Source of the DNA: Flavivirga algicola
GTDB lineage: Bacteria > Bacteroidota > Bacteroidia > Flavobacteriales > Flavobacteriaceae
Length of the DNA: 64,000 nucleotides
Direction of reading: 5' to 3'
NCBI RefSeq assembly: GCF_012910715.1
Contig: NZ_JABBHF010000009.1
Span: 124,001-188,000, forward strand
The notes below the pieces were generated by a model, which saw nothing but the letters and a program-made list of their open reading frames with translations, was not told the DNA's origin and did not search any database. Both the position numbers and the translations under genes were made by a program. Positions 1 through 8,754 of this stretch are shown here, in pieces; position 1 is the first letter of the stretch, and every line of letters starts with the position of its first letter.

Positions 1-1
1 T

Positions 2-64
2 GAAGAAGGAGCTGAAGCAGCACCTGCTGCAGAAGGAGCTGAAACACCTGCAGCTCAAGAATAG
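2..64 (+). CDS. rplY: 50S ribosomal protein L25 (Ctc-type), C-terminal end only
   Basis: Only the last 20 codons are in the window. They encode an acidic Ala/Glu/Pro-rich tail (EEGAEAAPAAEGAETPAAQE) ending in TAG. Flavobacterial L25 proteins carry such a tail, and rplY commonly precedes pth in this group, as here. L25 binds 5S rRNA in the large subunit. The call rests on the tail and on gene order because the conserved domain lies outside the window. Confidence 0.75.
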   Translation, partial: EEGAEAAPAAEGAETPAAQE

Positions 65-86
65 ATATATTCTTAACTTAAATATT

Positions 87-121
87 AAAGGCATCCTGTA
101 TTATTCGGGATGCTTTTTTAT
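87..121 (+). terminator. Intrinsic terminator after rplY
   Basis: GCATCC at 91-96 pairs with GGATGC at 108-113. The stem is preceded by AAAG and followed by a T-run, a standard rho-independent terminator between rplY and pth. Confidence 0.8.
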
Positions 122-203
122 TTTTACATAAACATAAAATGTTATGTATCGCTTTTTATTCAAATTATTTAGGAAAGAAAAGGACATTGAAGAACAAGGT
201 ATA

Positions 204-770
204 ATGAAGAAGTATTTAATAGTAGGTTTAGGGAATATAGGAGAAAAATATGAAAATACCCGTCATAATATAGGATTTAAAATATTAGACCATTTTGCAA
301 ATAAAGAGTCTTTAACTTTTGAAACCCAAAAACTAGGAGATCTTGCCACATACAAATTAAAAGGAAGAACCTTTATTTTCTTAAAGCCTAACACCTATAT
401 GAATTTAAGCGGAAAAGCGATATTATATTGGTTAACAAAAGAAAAAATTCCTCTAGAAAACTTATTGGTTATTACAGATGATTTAAATCTGCCTTTTGGG
501 AGTATTCGGCTAAAAGGAAAAGGCAGTGATGGTGGACACAATGGACTAAAAGACACCCAAGATAAGTTAAACACTACGAAATACAACCGCTTTAGATTTG
601 GAATAAGTGACACCTTTTCTAAAGGGCGGCAGGTTGATTATGTTCTGGGAGCATGGACCCAAGAGGAATCGGATAAGCTTAAAGAACGCTTGGACAAATC
701 GGTAGAGCTTATAAAATCCTTTGTATTAGCTGGAATAAATATCACCATGAATACTTTTAATGGTAAATAA
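204..770 (+). CDS. pth: Peptidyl-tRNA hydrolase
   Basis: Cleaves the ester bond of peptidyl-tRNAs released from stalled ribosomes, recycling tRNA in the cytoplasm. From the ATG at 204 the product is 188 aa, the usual Pth length. It begins MKKYLIVGLGNIG, has the catalytic His21 in NTRHNIGF, the KPNTYMNLSG substrate loop and the ITDDLNLPFG aspartate motif. An in-frame ATG at 144 would add 20 basic residues (MYRFLFKLFRKEKD...); related flavobacteria often have similar extensions, so the start is not settled. It follows rplY and has its own upstream terminator. Confidence 0.95.
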   Translation: MKKYLIVGLGNIGEKYENTRHNIGFKILDHFANKESLTFETQKLGDLATYKLKGRTFIFLKPNTYMNLSGKAILYWLTKEKIPLENLLVITDDLNLPFGSIRLKGKGSDGGHNGLKDTQDKLNTTKYNRFRFGISDTFSKGRQVDYVLGAWTQEESDKLKERLDKSVELIKSFVLAGINITMNTFNGK

Positions 771-790
771 AAGAGGTCTAGAAAACTCAG

Positions 791-922
791 GAGGCTGTCT
801 AAAAAGTCTTTATGATTTAATTTGTCAGGTTGAGCTTGTCGAAACCAATATTGAATATCAGTCAGTTAAAAACATTTCGACAGGCTCAATGTGGCAGTTT
901 GCTTACTTTTTAGACATCCCCT
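791..922. repeat. Dispersed palindromic repeat, copy A
   Basis: An imperfect inverted repeat. The outer arms GTCTAAAAAGT (797-807) and ACTTTTTAGAC (905-915) are exact complements. The inner arms TTGAGCTTGTCGAAA (830-844) and TTTCGACAGGCTCAA (875-889) differ by one base. Three further copies lie near 8.6, 32.2 and 42.9 kb. It has no coding capacity, sits between convergent genes, and looks like a REP/MITE-type element. Confidence 0.85.
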
Positions 923-932
923 TTTCTACATT

Positions 933-3900
933 TTAATTAATAATAATCTTTTTAGCAGATTCCCGTACCCCATCACTTACCTTTAAAATATACAAGCCAG
1001 GTTGCATATAGTTTAAATTTACATATTCGTTTAAATCTCCAGTGCCTTCAAATACATTCCTGTAAAGAAACTGCCTTCTTATATTAAAAACCTCTACGGT
1101 TATATCTCTGGACAAAGAACCATTCAGTTTAATATAAAAATCTCCATTATTGGGATTTGGATACACAATCAGGTTTTCAAAACCAGATGCTTCAATAGCT
1201 TTAGTTGGTAATATTGTAAGCGTATAATCTTCAACTTCACCATCAAAACCATTTTCAGAAGGTATAGGCTCCTGATCCCCAGAAGACCCTACATATCTGG
1301 TAGCAACTCTCATAATGGTGTTTCCTAAAACAGCATTAACAGGAATACTAATAGAAAGTGGTGAATTGCTAGTAGCCTCATCTGATACATTGGTGGCTTC
1401 ACCCAAATCATACACCTCACCTGGATCATCAAAAACGGAATTTTGATTCCAATCTATCCAAACCCTAGTAGCCGTTGTAAAACTCCCTTCTGTACTCACA
1501 TTTACGGTTAAATCGTATGCATCATCCCTATTTACTTCCGTATTAATAGATGTATGATTAGAATAGCCCGAAGACTTAGCAGTAACATTGTCAATCGTAT
1601 TAAATCGAACCAATGTTATTGACGTGTCATATTCAAAATCTGAAGCTAATATATTAATGGTATAATCTTCAACCTCACCATCAAAACCATTCTCACAAGA
1701 AACTGGCAACCCATCATCTTTATATTTTGTTGAAACCCTCATAACGGTGTTCCCTGGCATCGCATTTATAGGAACTGTAATTGACAATGGCGAATTGGTG
1801 GTTACTCCGTTAGTAACATTGGTAGCGTCCCCTAAGTTATATACTTCGCCAGCATCATCGAAACTACAATTTTGATTCCAATCTATCCAAACCCTAGTAG
1901 CAGTGGTATAATCCCCGTCCGTATTCACATTTACTGTTAAATCATATGAACTATCCCTACTTAAATCTGTAGTTATTGAAGTATAATCTGAATAACCCGA
2001 AGGTTTGGCAGAGGCATTGTCAATGGTATTAAATTGAACACGTGTTGTACTTGTACCAAACGTTGTATTCCCAACAGAAGCACATAATCCATTGAAAAAG
2101 GGAAATGCGACATTCTTATTTTTTGTAATGGATGCTGAAGTCCCCGTAACAATTAAATTATAGTCTGCAGTCGCCACACCATTTAAATTACTAATAGTCA
2201 TAGTAACACTTCCAGAAGCATCTAAACTTGCAGGAGAGAAAGTCACAGTAGAACTTCCAGGGCTTCCTGAAGTACTAAAAACAGTGTTTTCTGAGAAACC
2301 ATTCGCTGTAACAAAATCAAAACGAAATGTTGCTGTTGTCTCTCCACAAGCAATGGGATCTAAAGTTTCCTCAATCATAAAAAAATCTGGTGTTGTAGAA
2401 ATAGAGAAATCAAAATTAGAGACATCGTAAAAAATATTATCTGCAGCCTCAATTAACAGTCGTGCTGTAGAAGTATCAGACATGGCAGGCACATTATAGT
2501 CAAAAGAACCATCATTAGGAGTGTTCGACGCTATTGTTGTCGGAAATGTTAAACCGCCATCTGTTGACAGTTTTATATTTACATTTTGACAATTAATAGT
2601 CCCATTGGTTGTTTGCCCTACTTCCCATTCAATGGTTTGTGTAGACCCTTGAGACCAGGAAACGGGATTCGTCATAGTAAAAGGCGTTACATCTTCAACT
2701 ATAATCTGCATGGTATCATAACTACTTTGCCCTCCAGTAGAAGAAGCTGGAGCCCTGTCTCTAACAGTCAATGCCCAGTTTAAAGACCTTGCCACCGTTG
2801 AAACAGTTTCCCAATCACTTCCTAACGTAGGATTGGATTGTATCGTATTACCAGCAATAACACTGCTAAATTTAGGAATATACCTATCAGGAGAACTAGA
2901 AGGGGGCAATGATCTATTGGTAGGACCAGAAGCTAATTCTGGACCAAAATTTATGTAATTCGTAATCCCGCTATCAATTTGTTCCCAACAATACGTTAGA
3001 TTATCTCCACCATCAGAATCTGTCGCAGCACCTCTTAAAACATAGGCTGTTCCTTTGGGTATGTTATAATTATTTCCTGCATCGGCACTTGGTGGGTTAT
3101 TCGAAATAGCTTCTGTTGTTTGGCAACTTTTGGTACTCAGATTATCTAATATTTGCTTAATACTATGGTAGTGAAAATAGTCATCACCATTCAGTTCTAC
3201 GTTATCTGCACCTTGAATACCAGCATAAGCCATTACGGTAGTTCCGCTTCCAGGTTCAGAGTTAACACCTGTTCCCTCACTATCAAAAGCCCAGGTATGA
3301 TTCGCTCCCATTTGATGACCAATTTCGTGTGCAACAAAATCGATATCAAAAGTATCAGTTTCAGGAATATTATTCGATGGTGATGTATAAGCACTTCCTT
3401 TTCCATGAGGCGACCCGCCGGTAGGATTCTCACAAACACAACCAATACAACCAGCATTTCCTCCTCCTCCAGTGGCTCCAAAAAGGTGACCTATATCGTA
3501 AGCACCATTGCCAATAACACTTGTTAAGTTGTTTTGAAGCTGTAAACTCCAACCATTCGTATTATCAAAGTTGCCCTCGTCCGTACCTACATTTGCATCA
3601 GAATATGGATCTGTAGCGGCATCTGTATATATTAACTGTGTCGCATCAATGAGTTCAAAGGTCACAGCCATATCAGTCTCAAAGACCTCATTAACCCTAC
3701 TTAAAGTCGTATTTATTGCTGCCAGCGCATCTGCAACGGCATCACCATTGCCCGCATTACCATCATCATGATAAGCCGTATATTCCGATGTCGTAGAAAC
3801 AGCAATTCTAAATTTTTGCAGGGTTTGATCGTTTGCACCTCCTTCATTAACCTTTGCTGTTTGGCTTGTTTTATTAAAGGTTTTATCTAATTTATCTAGG

Positions 3901-4433
3901 GTTTTACACTCTAGTTTGTCAATTAAACCACTTTTAGAGCCTTTATCATAGACAACATATTTACTAGATCCTTTTGCTAAAGGTTGCATAAACACTGTAG
4001 GGCTATCAACATAAGAAATCATAGTCTGTATTCCTTGAGGAGACATGCTCATTCGTAGACGAGTTCCAGAATTATCTACACTAACACCTACATAAGATTT
4101 AATATTTGGATATTTAGAAGCCAGTTCGAGAGAAAAAACAGGAGCTTCATAAATTTTAAAAGCTTCCATTTTCCCATGAGCGCCTGGTACAGAAATAATA
4201 GTATGGCTTTTTTTACTATCAGCCCCTCTTAAGGTTGCAGAAACCGCACGCTTTTTGAACGAAATCATGTCGAGTTCAAATAGGTGTATTTCATTTTTAT
4301 TTAAATGAAATTTAGATAGTTTTTCAGAATTTTTTAAATTTTCGACTTGTTTCCATGAAGAATTTTGAGCAATAGCCGAAAATGCAAACAAAAGCATTGT
4401 TATTGATAAAACATAATGTAGTTTTGTTTTCAT
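933..4433 (-). CDS. Secreted reprolysin-like zinc metalloprotease with two GEVED domains and T9SS sorting tail
   Basis: Predicted extracellular metallopeptidase. The ATG at 4433 is preferred because it starts directly with a signal peptide (MKTKLHYVLSITMLLFAFSA, then IAQ); an upstream in-frame ATG at 4502 would put 23 basic residues in front. The zinc motif HEIGHQMGANH lies about 365 residues in and is followed by a met-turn-like VMAYAG segment, as in M12B/reprolysin-like metzincins. Two near-duplicate GEVED repeats follow (each ending ENGFDGEVEDYT), then a C-terminal VYPNPNNGDFYIK sorting domain for type IX secretion. About 1166 aa. It is convergent with pth and divergent from ribF. Confidence 0.88.
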   Translation of the reverse strand: MKTKLHYVLSITMLLFAFSAIAQNSSWKQVENLKNSEKLSKFHLNKNEIHLFELDMISFKKRAVSATLRGADSKKSHTIISVPGAHGKMEAFKIYEAPVFSLELASKYPNIKSYVGVSVDNSGTRLRMSMSPQGIQTMISYVDSPTVFMQPLAKGSSKYVVYDKGSKSGLIDKLECKTLDKLDKTFNKTSQTAKVNEGGANDQTLQKFRIAVSTTSEYTAYHDDGNAGNGDAVADALAAINTTLSRVNEVFETDMAVTFELIDATQLIYTDAATDPYSDANVGTDEGNFDNTNGWSLQLQNNLTSVIGNGAYDIGHLFGATGGGGNAGCIGCVCENPTGGSPHGKGSAYTSPSNNIPETDTFDIDFVAHEIGHQMGANHTWAFDSEGTGVNSEPGSGTTVMAYAGIQGADNVELNGDDYFHYHSIKQILDNLSTKSCQTTEAISNNPPSADAGNNYNIPKGTAYVLRGAATDSDGGDNLTYCWEQIDSGITNYINFGPELASGPTNRSLPPSSSPDRYIPKFSSVIAGNTIQSNPTLGSDWETVSTVARSLNWALTVRDRAPASSTGGQSSYDTMQIIVEDVTPFTMTNPVSWSQGSTQTIEWEVGQTTNGTINCQNVNIKLSTDGGLTFPTTIASNTPNDGSFDYNVPAMSDTSTARLLIEAADNIFYDVSNFDFSISTTPDFFMIEETLDPIACGETTATFRFDFVTANGFSENTVFSTSGSPGSSTVTFSPASLDASGSVTMTISNLNGVATADYNLIVTGTSASITKNKNVAFPFFNGLCASVGNTTFGTSTTRVQFNTIDNASAKPSGYSDYTSITTDLSRDSSYDLTVNVNTDGDYTTATRVWIDWNQNCSFDDAGEVYNLGDATNVTNGVTTNSPLSITVPINAMPGNTVMRVSTKYKDDGLPVSCENGFDGEVEDYTINILASDFEYDTSITLVRFNTIDNVTAKSSGYSNHTSINTEVNRDDAYDLTVNVSTEGSFTTATRVWIDWNQNSVFDDPGEVYDLGEATNVSDEATSNSPLSISIPVNAVLGNTIMRVATRYVGSSGDQEPIPSENGFDGEVEDYTLTILPTKAIEASGFENLIVYPNPNNGDFYIKLNGSLSRDITVEVFNIRRQFLYRNVFEGTGDLNEYVNLNYMQPGLYILKVSDGVRESAKKIIIN

Positions 4434-4515
4434 AAAAATATTTAGGGCGTTTTTATTAAGCATTCTATTAACAAATCTAACTTTTTTAAGCGGAATTAGC
4501 AATTTAACTTGTTAA

Positions 4516-5451
4516 ATGGGTAAGGTAAAAGACATTGAAACTTATAAATCTGTAGAAACTACAGTTGTTACCATTGGTACCTTTGACGGGGTTCATATTG
4601 GACATCAAAAAATAGTTAATCGCTTAATTTCTACTGGAAGGGCAAATGGGCTAAAGTCTGTCATTCTAACTTTTTTCCCGCATCCGCGGATGGTTTTACA
4701 GAAAGATTTTAATATAAAGTTAATAAATACGATTGACGAGCGACGTGATATTTTAGATGGTTTAGGCTTGGATTACCTGCTTATTAAAGAATTTACCCTA
4801 GAGTTTTCACGACTTAGGGCCGAAGATTTTGTAAAACAAATTTTAGTTGATAAACTCAATGCCAAAAAGGTTATTATTGGCTACGATCATAGGTTTGGGA
4901 GAAATAGAAATGCTAATATCGACGATTTGAAAAAATTTGGTGAAGCATATGGATTCGAGGTTGAAGAAATATCTGCACAAGACATAAACGATGTCGCCGT
5001 AAGCTCCACTAAAATTAGAAAGGCTTTAAAAGAAGGTGACATTATAAAAGCCAATGCTTTTTTAGGCTATAATTTCACGATATCAGGAACGGTAACCAAA
5101 GGCAAGGGATTAGGAAGACAATTAAATTTCCCAACAGCCAATATTAAAGTAAAAGAAACTTATAAATTGATCCCAAAGCAAGGGTCTTATATTGTAAAAG
5201 CCACCGTTAACAAATTACTGATTTATGGTATGATGAATATCGGTATAAACCCAACTGTTAACGGCAAGAAAGAAACCATCGAGGTTCATTTTTTTAATTT
5301 TAATAATGATATTTATGGGGAGGCCATTCAAATTGAATTATTAAATCGTATTCGTGACGAAGAAAAATTTGAATCTATTGAAGATTTGAAAGCACAATTA
5401 AAAAAAGATAAACAAACGGCGCTTACCTACATAGCCACGCATCATGCTTAA
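4516..5451 (+). CDS. ribF: Bifunctional riboflavin kinase / FAD synthetase
   Basis: Converts riboflavin to FMN and FMN to FAD in the cytoplasm. The 311-aa product has the usual two-domain layout: an N-terminal nucleotidyltransferase domain (TIGTFDGVHIGHQKI near residue 20, then SSTKIRKAL) and a C-terminal flavokinase domain (GKGLGRQLNFPTANI near residue 195, then NPTVNG and EVHFFNFN). The ATG at 4516 gives full family length. Its stop overlaps the start of the next gene by 8 bp, so the two are probably cotranscribed. Confidence 0.96.
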   Translation: MGKVKDIETYKSVETTVVTIGTFDGVHIGHQKIVNRLISTGRANGLKSVILTFFPHPRMVLQKDFNIKLINTIDERRDILDGLGLDYLLIKEFTLEFSRLRAEDFVKQILVDKLNAKKVIIGYDHRFGRNRNANIDDLKKFGEAYGFEVEEISAQDINDVAVSSTKIRKALKEGDIIKANAFLGYNFTISGTVTKGKGLGRQLNFPTANIKVKETYKLIPKQGSYIVKATVNKLLIYGMMNIGINPTVNGKKETIEVHFFNFNNDIYGEAIQIELLNRIRDEEKFESIEDLKAQLKKDKQTALTYIATHHA

Positions 5452-6760
5452 TCAATGGTTGTTTAAAAATATTGACAATTCAGCATTAATTGTATTCCGA
5501 ATTATTTTTGGTCTGCTTTGTTTTTTAGAATCGGTAGGGGCTATTTTTACAGGTTGGGTTAAAAAAACACTTGTAGAACCAGAATTCACTTTTTCTTTCA
5601 TCGGGTTTGAGTGGCTACAACCACTTCCAGGAAGTGGCATGTATTTCTACTATGTTATTATGGGTATCTTTGCATTAGGTATCATGTTAGGATACAAATA
5701 TAGGCTGAGTGCCCTGTGCTTTACCATCATGTGGGCTGCAACCTATTTAATGCAGAAATCATCCTATAACAATCACTATTATTTATTGATGCTTTTAAGT
5801 GGCATTATGGTATGCCTCCCAGCACACAGATATGCCTCAATTGATGTTAAACAAAATCCTAAATTAAAAAGTCTTTCAATGCCTCATTGGTGCCGTTTGG
5901 TTATTGTGTTACAACTTTTTATTGTTTACACTTATGCATCAATAGCAAAACTATATCCAGATTGGCTAGATACCACTGTTATAGAACTACTTATGAAAGG
6001 CAAGGCACATTATAGCTTGGTGGGTAACGTACTTCAACTAAAATGGCTTCACTATGTCTTAGCTTATGGAGGTATTGTTTTTGATGGTTTAATTGTACCA
6101 TTATTATTATTCAAGCCAACAAGAAAATATGCCTTTATGGCCTCTATTTTCTTTCATCTATTTAATTCATTTGTTTTTCAAATAGGTATTTTTCCTTATT
6201 TATCATTAGCTTTTACACTGTTCTTTTTCGAACCCAAAACGATTCAAAAGCTGTTTTTAAAAAAGAAACCTTTTTATAGTTCAAATGAGGTTGTAATTCC
6301 GAAGTTCAAAACACCACTATTAGCCTTATTTTCTATTTATTTTTTAATTCAAATAGGGCTGCCCCTAAGACATCATTTTATAGAAGGTGATGTCCTCTGG
6401 ACCGAAGAAGGTCACAGACTATCGTGGCGCATGATGCTGAGATCGAAAATAGGCCGAACAAGCTATAGAGTTAAAAATAAAGACTCTGGCAAAAGCACGT
6501 TTATTAGTCTGGATGATTATTTAACGCGTAAACAGAGACGCTCTGCCAGCACAAAACCAGATGTTATCTGGCAGTTTTCGCAACATTTAAAACAAAAGTT
6601 TCAAAATGATGGCCAAGAGGTGGCCATTTATGTAGACAGTAAAATAAGTGTAAACGGAAAACCTTATAAAACATTAATAGATCCAGGTGTAGATTTGGCA
6701 AATGTCGAATGGGACACTTTTAAACATAGTAATTGGATTTTACTTCCAAAAGAGGATTAA
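5444..6760 (+). CDS. HTTM-domain membrane protein (vitamin K-dependent gamma-carboxylase-like)
   Basis: An integral membrane protein of 438 aa. The first 320 residues hold several hydrophobic helices with conserved polar patches (NNHYYLLMLLSG, FIVYTYASIAKL, FHLFNSFVFQIGIFPYLSL), typical of the HTTM family related to the gamma-carboxylase membrane domain. A soluble C-terminal tail of about 110 residues follows. The bacterial function is unproven. Translation probably couples to ribF through the 8-bp overlap. Confidence 0.85.
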   Translation: MLNQWLFKNIDNSALIVFRIIFGLLCFLESVGAIFTGWVKKTLVEPEFTFSFIGFEWLQPLPGSGMYFYYVIMGIFALGIMLGYKYRLSALCFTIMWAATYLMQKSSYNNHYYLLMLLSGIMVCLPAHRYASIDVKQNPKLKSLSMPHWCRLVIVLQLFIVYTYASIAKLYPDWLDTTVIELLMKGKAHYSLVGNVLQLKWLHYVLAYGGIVFDGLIVPLLLFKPTRKYAFMASIFFHLFNSFVFQIGIFPYLSLAFTLFFFEPKTIQKLFLKKKPFYSSNEVVIPKFKTPLLALFSIYFLIQIGLPLRHHFIEGDVLWTEEGHRLSWRMMLRSKIGRTSYRVKNKDSGKSTFISLDDYLTRKQRRSASTKPDVIWQFSQHLKQKFQNDGQEVAIYVDSKISVNGKPYKTLIDPGVDLANVEWDTFKHSNWILLPKED

Positions 6761-6805
6761 ATTATCTTAGTAATTCCCTAAATTTGTCGCTTAAATTTTT
6801 AAAAC

Positions 6806-8077
6806 ATGTTACAAGTCCCTTTTATTAGAGAAAACAAAGCGTTAGTCATTGAACGATTGGCAAAAAGAAACATAGATGCTACTCAAATGATTAATGACGT
6901 TATCGCTTTTGATGAAGATAGAAGACGTATTCAAACAGAATTAGATAATACCCTTGCTGAATCAAACGCATTATCTAAAGAAATAGGGAACTTGTTCAAA
7001 TCGGGGGAAGCTCAAAAAGCAAATCTTTTAAAGGAAAAAACAGGTCAGCTAAAAGAAACTTCAAAAGAACTTACCGAAGCTCTTAACAACAAATCTAATG
7101 CGTTAAACGAATTACTTTATAAAATTCCAAACGTACCAAATGAGCTTGTTCCAGCTGGTAATTCCGATTCAGATAATGAAGAGGTATTTAAAGAAGGGGA
7201 GATTCCTGTTTTGCACGAAGACGCCTTGCCTCACTGGGAACTCGCTAAGAAATACGACATCATAGATTTTGAACTTGGAAACAAAATTACAGGAGCAGGG
7301 TTTCCTGTTTACAAAGGTAAAGGGGCCAGGTTACAACGTGCATTGATCGCTTATTTTTTAGATAAAAATACAGCAGCTGGTTATACCGAATATCAACTAC
7401 CACACTTAATAAACGAAGCATCTGGTTTTGGAACAGGACAATTGCCTGATAAAGAAGGGCAAATGTATCATGTAACTGGAGACAATTTGTACTTAATACC
7501 AACTGCCGAAGTCCCTGGAACTAATATTTTTAGAGATGTTGTTTTAAATGAAAGTGAGCTACCTATTGGTATTACTGGTTACACGCCATGCTTTCGTCGT
7601 GAAGCCGGAAGCTATGGTGCACATGTAAGGGGCTTGAACAGACTGCATCAATTTGATAAAGTTGAAATATTACGAGTAGAGCATCCTAGTAAATCTTACC
7701 AAGCCTTGGATGGTATGGTAGATCACGTGAAGACAATCCTTAAAGAATTAGAATTACCATATAGAATTTTAAGACTGTGTGGAGGTGATTTAGGGTTTAC
7801 CTCAGCGTTGACATACGATTTTGAAGTATTTTCTACAGCCCAAGACAGATGGTTAGAAATTTCTTCGGTTTCTAATTTCGAGACCTTCCAGGCCAACCGA
7901 TTAAAATTACGTTTTAAAAACAACCATGGTAAAAATGAATTGGCTCACACTTTAAATGGAAGTTCATTAGCATTGCCAAGAGTCCTTGCTGGAATTTTGG
8001 AAAATTACCAAACTAAGGATGGTATTGTGATACCAAAAGTACTACAATCTTATACGGGATTTAGTATTATTGACTAA
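6806..8077 (+). CDS. serS: Seryl-tRNA synthetase
   Basis: Charges tRNA-Ser with serine; class II synthetase, cytoplasmic. The 423-aa protein starts with the long antiparallel coiled-coil arm (residues about 25-100, rich in Glu/Lys/Leu). It has class II motif 2 (PCFRREAGSYGAHVRGL) and motif 3 (LNGSSLALPRVLAGILENYQ). The length is standard. A terminator hairpin lies 20 bp downstream. Confidence 0.97.
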   Translation: MLQVPFIRENKALVIERLAKRNIDATQMINDVIAFDEDRRRIQTELDNTLAESNALSKEIGNLFKSGEAQKANLLKEKTGQLKETSKELTEALNNKSNALNELLYKIPNVPNELVPAGNSDSDNEEVFKEGEIPVLHEDALPHWELAKKYDIIDFELGNKITGAGFPVYKGKGARLQRALIAYFLDKNTAAGYTEYQLPHLINEASGFGTGQLPDKEGQMYHVTGDNLYLIPTAEVPGTNIFRDVVLNESELPIGITGYTPCFRREAGSYGAHVRGLNRLHQFDKVEILRVEHPSKSYQALDGMVDHVKTILKELELPYRILRLCGGDLGFTSALTYDFEVFSTAQDRWLEISSVSNFETFQANRLKLRFKNNHGKNELAHTLNGSSLALPRVLAGILENYQTKDGIVIPKVLQSYTGFSIID

Positions 8078-8097
8078 CCACACCAAAAAACAAGTAT

Positions 8098-8126
8098 AAA
8101 AACCTACAAATATGTAAGGTTTTTGT
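8098..8126 (+). terminator. Intrinsic terminator after serS
   Basis: AAAAACCT (8098-8105) pairs with AGGTTTTT (8117-8124) across an 11-nt loop, with T-rich sequence after it. Confidence 0.7.
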
Positions 8127-8247
8127 TTCCAAAATCGACCAAATGCATATTTTGCATGCTGTTTAACGATTATGTTTTGATTCTTTTTGTGATAAGGTAT
8201 ATATTTTAGATGTTAGCCAAACCGAAACCTATCAAACCTAACCGACC

Positions 8248-8370
8248 ATGAAAAACCTGAAACGTATTGTAATATTAATTACATTAATCTTTTTTGCGAG
8301 TAAAGTTTTATTTTCAGATTTCGAAATTTCAAAATCCGAAAATAAAGTTTCTGCAGTCGTAAATAAATAA
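8248..8370 (+). CDS. Small single-span membrane or secreted peptide, 40 aa
   Basis: ATG at 8248 to TAA at 8368-8370 encodes MKNLKRIVILITLIFFASKV followed by a short polar tail. The basic start plus hydrophobic run looks like a signal peptide or membrane anchor. Its own terminator lies about 95 bp downstream, which supports a real transcript. No family is recognised; it may instead be a chance reading frame in a small RNA. Confidence 0.45.
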   Translation: MKNLKRIVILITLIFFASKVLFSDFEISKSENKVSAVVNK

Positions 8371-8464
8371 AAGTTTTGTTTCATTTATAAAACTGTCCCC
8401 AATCATATATTACATCGTTTTAATATTAACGGTAGTTAATGGAACATTTTTTTTGGTTGGTTAG

Positions 8465-8492
8465 TGCCCGGATTTTTATTCGGGCATTTTTT
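8465..8492 (+). terminator. Intrinsic terminator after the 40-aa ORF
   Basis: TGCCCG (8465-8470) and CGGGCA (8481-8486) form a GC-rich stem followed directly by six T residues. Confidence 0.8.
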
Positions 8493-8536
8493 GTGAAACT
8501 CTATTTTAAAAAGTTTTAAAACGTATTTAAAAATAA

Positions 8537-8667
8537 GGCTGTTTGAAAAGTAAAACGTAAGTCATATTGAGCTTGTCGAAATATTTTTAACTTACTCATA
8601 GTCAATATCGGCTTCGACAAGCTCAACCTGACAAATCAGATTACAATGACTTTTCAGACAGTCTCCT
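8537..8667. repeat. Dispersed palindromic repeat, copy B
   Basis: Same architecture as copy A. The outer arms are GGCTGTTTGAAAAGT and ACTTTTCAGACAGTC. The inner arms are ATATTGAGCTTGTCGAAATA and GCTTCGACAAGCTCAACCTG. It carries the TTGAGCTTGTCGAAA core shared by all copies and lies between the small ORF and the TPR gene. Confidence 0.85.
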
Positions 8668-8754
8668 CTCATTTTTTATTTTATGCCTCTAAGTCAATTT
8701 AAAAATTCATAAATATTTACAATATCTACCTATTACATTCCTTATATTTACGAT